Assembly (NCBI GenBank): GCA_004794785.1
Contig: SJOL01003040.1
Location: 637,564-701,563 of the forward strand
Origin: Opisthorchis felineus
Lineage: Eukaryota; Platyhelminthes; Trematoda; Opisthorchiida; Opisthorchiidae
Direction: 5' to 3'
Length of the DNA: 64,000 nt
This document shows positions 63,351 to 64,000 of the stretch, in pieces. Positions within the stretch are counted from its first letter, which is position 1; each line of letters opens with the position of its first letter. The position numbers and the translations under genes were made by a program. The notes beneath the pieces are model-generated. The model ran no database searches. It was not told where the DNA came from and saw only the letters and a program-made list of their open reading frames with translations.

Positions 63351-64000
63351 TCGGAAGGTATGGAGATCAGAACCATTGGAGAGGCAGTTGCAGCATCGGT
63401 CGATCTCAGCCCACCCAGTCAGATCTGGTTTTTGTTCTAATTCGCTTCTATTGCCCGTGCATATCCAAGTGCTACCTGCAGGGCATCAGGGTTTCGTGGT
63501 TGCCAGTGACCGTCAAGCGGTTCGTACGCTAATTCTGTAGCACCAATTACAGACCGGGAGTCCGCGTCCTCCTTATGGCACGTGAAACCCAGGCCCATGT
63601 GCTATTGTGTAGGGGACCCGATTACCATTCAATAATCTACTACGCCGTAGAGACACTAAAACCAGAGCCCCGTTAGCCCACGTGCAACAGAATTCGAACC
63701 ATGGTTAGCACCGTCGCTCCACGATGAGGAGTGGGTGGAATTGGCGATATTTTGAAAAACTTCAATTGGAGATTTGGCCGCGAAAGACAACCCGTGAGTT
63801 TGAAGCAAAAAGCCGAAGGATAGAGTTATCCCCTTGTTAGTATACAATGCGACTGGTAAGAATTCTAAGCTCCTTATGATTGGGAAAAATGAGCACTCAC
63901 AATGCTGTACTCAACAACTCAAACATTGTTTCTCATCCTTCTTGTTGTTAGCCTTTCTTCGGTGCAAATTCTGGTGTCCCTATGAAGCAGACTGCATTTG
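63351..64000. other. right edge, nothing recognised
   Basis: No confident coding exon, repeat or RNA gene. Confidence 0.4.

Noticed and set aside
1..64000. CRISPR arrays, operons, rRNA genes
   Set aside because: No regularly spaced repeats, no bacterial gene layout and no rRNA-like sequence. The window is animal nuclear DNA.

Overview
The window is eukaryotic. It looks like a repeat-rich flatworm nuclear genome, most likely a digenean trematode. I infer this from a compact-exon gene with very long introns, abundant degenerate LINE reverse transcriptases of the kind common in flukes, a tRNA-derived SINE family and Ty3-like gag debris. No species can be fixed from the sequence alone.

One protein-coding gene dominates. 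A WDR62/MAPKBP1-type WD40 scaffold gene lies on the + strand. I rebuilt it by hand from an ATG at 11210 (in-frame stop six codons upstream) through 16 exons to 57920. Every exon has AG/GT borders and every junction keeps phase, giving 985 codons. Two further candidate C-terminal exons (60052-60162 and 61032-61340) keep the frame to a stop codon. The WD40 part (exons 3 to 15) is well matched to the family. The serine- and acid-rich C-terminal tail is only partly resolved.

Region by region: 1-870 is a minus-strand LINE reverse transcriptase running off the left edge. 2154-10341 is a large inverted structure of two copies of one LINE, head to head, with 1758-bp arms about 99% identical but with strongly diverged central parts. 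The right copy is also split by a fragment of a gag-encoding retroelement. 10342-11209 is the 5' region of the WD40 gene. 11210-61340 is the gene, whose introns hold SINEs, LINE relics, a second copy of the gag-type element leader, a perfect 58-bp hairpin and a candidate hammerhead ribozyme. 61750-63350 is another minus-strand LINE with endonuclease and reverse transcriptase relics.

Nothing suggests an operon or a prokaryotic system. The points most worth a second look are the candidate hammerhead ribozyme inside a dispersed repeat (37921-37961, minus), the perfect 58-bp hairpin made of two inverted copies of the same repeat (42253-42416), and the patchily homogenised LINE inverted repeat next to the gene's 5' end.
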